Below, piece by piece: positions 22,399 through 22,810 of a stretch of DNA of 22,810 nucleotides (its first letter is position 1; each line of letters begins with the position of its first letter). The position numbers were made by a program, and so were the translations under genes. The notes beneath the pieces were generated by a model. The model did not search any database. It worked only from the letters and a program-made list of their open reading frames with translations, and was not told the DNA's origin. The DNA comes from Deltaproteobacteria bacterium. Lineage in GTDB: Bacteria > Desulfobacterota > SM23-61. Where the stretch lies: the NCBI GenBank assembly GCA_026388915.1, contig JAPLIW010000583.1, positions 1-22,810 of the forward strand, in the 5' to 3' direction.

Positions 22399-22427
22399 AT
22401 TAAAAAATAGATTAGGAGAAATGTCAA
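22399..22427 (-). promoter_or_regulatory. rpsT: promoter of rpsT
   Basis: On the minus strand, TTGACA at 22427-22422 and TTTAAT at 22404-22399 are separated by exactly 17 bases. The transcript would start about 30 bases before the UUG codon. AGGAGG lies at 22373-22368. Confidence 0.85.
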
Positions 22428-22712
22428 GGTTTTTCTCCGAAAAGGAGGATCCTTTAAGCGCCAAATCCCAATCCCGCCAAAGGCGGGACCAAATTCCCGA
22501 AACCATTTAGCCACAGAGGACACAGAGAACACAGAGATATAAATGCTATGAATAGGAGCAGCTTTACAATGCTCAAAGCTCAGCTAAGGTTTCCCAGATG
22601 TGCGTATGGGTCTCTTATTTTTTGGTTCTAAAACCTCCGTGGCCTCTTCGCCCGCCGGGGATGAAGAAAAAAATATCACCCCAAAGCACGCAGAGACCGC
22701 AGAGCAAACAAA
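22428..22712. other. intergenic region upstream of rpsT with small repeats
   Basis: No gene is supported. A stem TCCCGCC at 22472-22478 with GGCGGGA at 22482-22488 has a three-base loop. CCACAGAGGACACAGAGA at about 22511-22528 and GCACGCAGAGACCGCAGAG near 22686 are copies of the motif that borders the repeat at 20821. The stretch 22530-22670 shows nothing I can name. Confidence 0.5.
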
Positions 22713-22810
22713 TTGGAATGCTGGAATGATGGAATAATGATTAAATCGAAGGGCAAAAAAAATCGTTGTTCATCCATTATTCCATTTTTCCACTATTCCA
22801 TTATTCCTTT
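22713..22810. repeat. TTGGAATACTGG-type inverted repeat, copy 3 (reaches the window end)
   Basis: The left half (TTGGAATGCTGGAATGATGG, then AATAATG) matches copies 1 and 2 with one change. The centre is unrelated. The right half (CATCCATTATTCCATTTTTCC and so on, ending ATTCCATTATTCC) is a diverged version of the opposite arm. It may continue past the window. Confidence 0.75.

Overview
The window is a stretch of a Gram-negative, GC-rich bacterial chromosome, most likely a deltaproteobacterium (Desulfobacterota in the broad sense). I infer this from outer-membrane biogenesis genes (lptE, a PilQ secretin, several lipoproteins), a pilMNOPQ type IV pilus operon, the order leuS / lptE / holA / rpsT that I recall from Geobacter-like genomes, and intergenic repeats of the kind common in such genomes. 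No 16S gene or other decisive taxonomic marker is present, so the placement is an inference.

Layout. 1-1420 is an accessory or decaying edge: the C-terminal half of an EcsC-family protein, a possible 52-codon ORF, a minimal nucleotidyltransferase (MntA-type antitoxin), and only the first codons of its HEPN toxin partner, followed by a repeat tract. On the minus strand are a metallo-beta-lactamase-fold gene broken by an internal deletion plus frameshift (1416-1902), endonuclease III (nth) and a flavin reductase-like gene. From a near-consensus sigma-70 promoter at 3508-3536 runs a compact plus-strand operon: a LarE-type sulfur transferase, the ThiW S-component, and an unrecognised P-loop NTPase. 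A repeat-rich gap with a 35-bp inverted-repeat pair leads to ftsB.

A strongly AT-rich leader (about 6535-6670) with a TTGACA box precedes a small Cro/CI-type HTH gene, a FlgO/CsgG-like lipoprotein and then pilM-pilN-pilO-pilP-pilQ. This block ends at a clear intrinsic terminator (13444-13471). PilM (cytoplasm), PilN/PilO (inner membrane), PilP (lipoprotein) and PilQ (secretin) form the alignment complex and outer-membrane channel of the type IV pilus. The second block is leuS, a 917-residue lipoprotein joining a GNA1162/DUF799-like domain to an FN3 domain and two parallel beta-helix regions, an LPP20/FlgP-like secreted protein, lptE and holA. rpsT faces holA on the minus strand with its own promoter and a UUG start.

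The most interesting items are the multi-domain lipoprotein with its translationally coupled LPP20-like partner lying between leuS and lptE; the larE-thiW-NTPase operon; the FlgO-like lipoprotein in the pilus operon (together with the LPP20-like protein this suggests an outer-membrane accessory ring, as speculation); an antitoxin that has lost its toxin; and several families of interspersed, often inverted, repeats.
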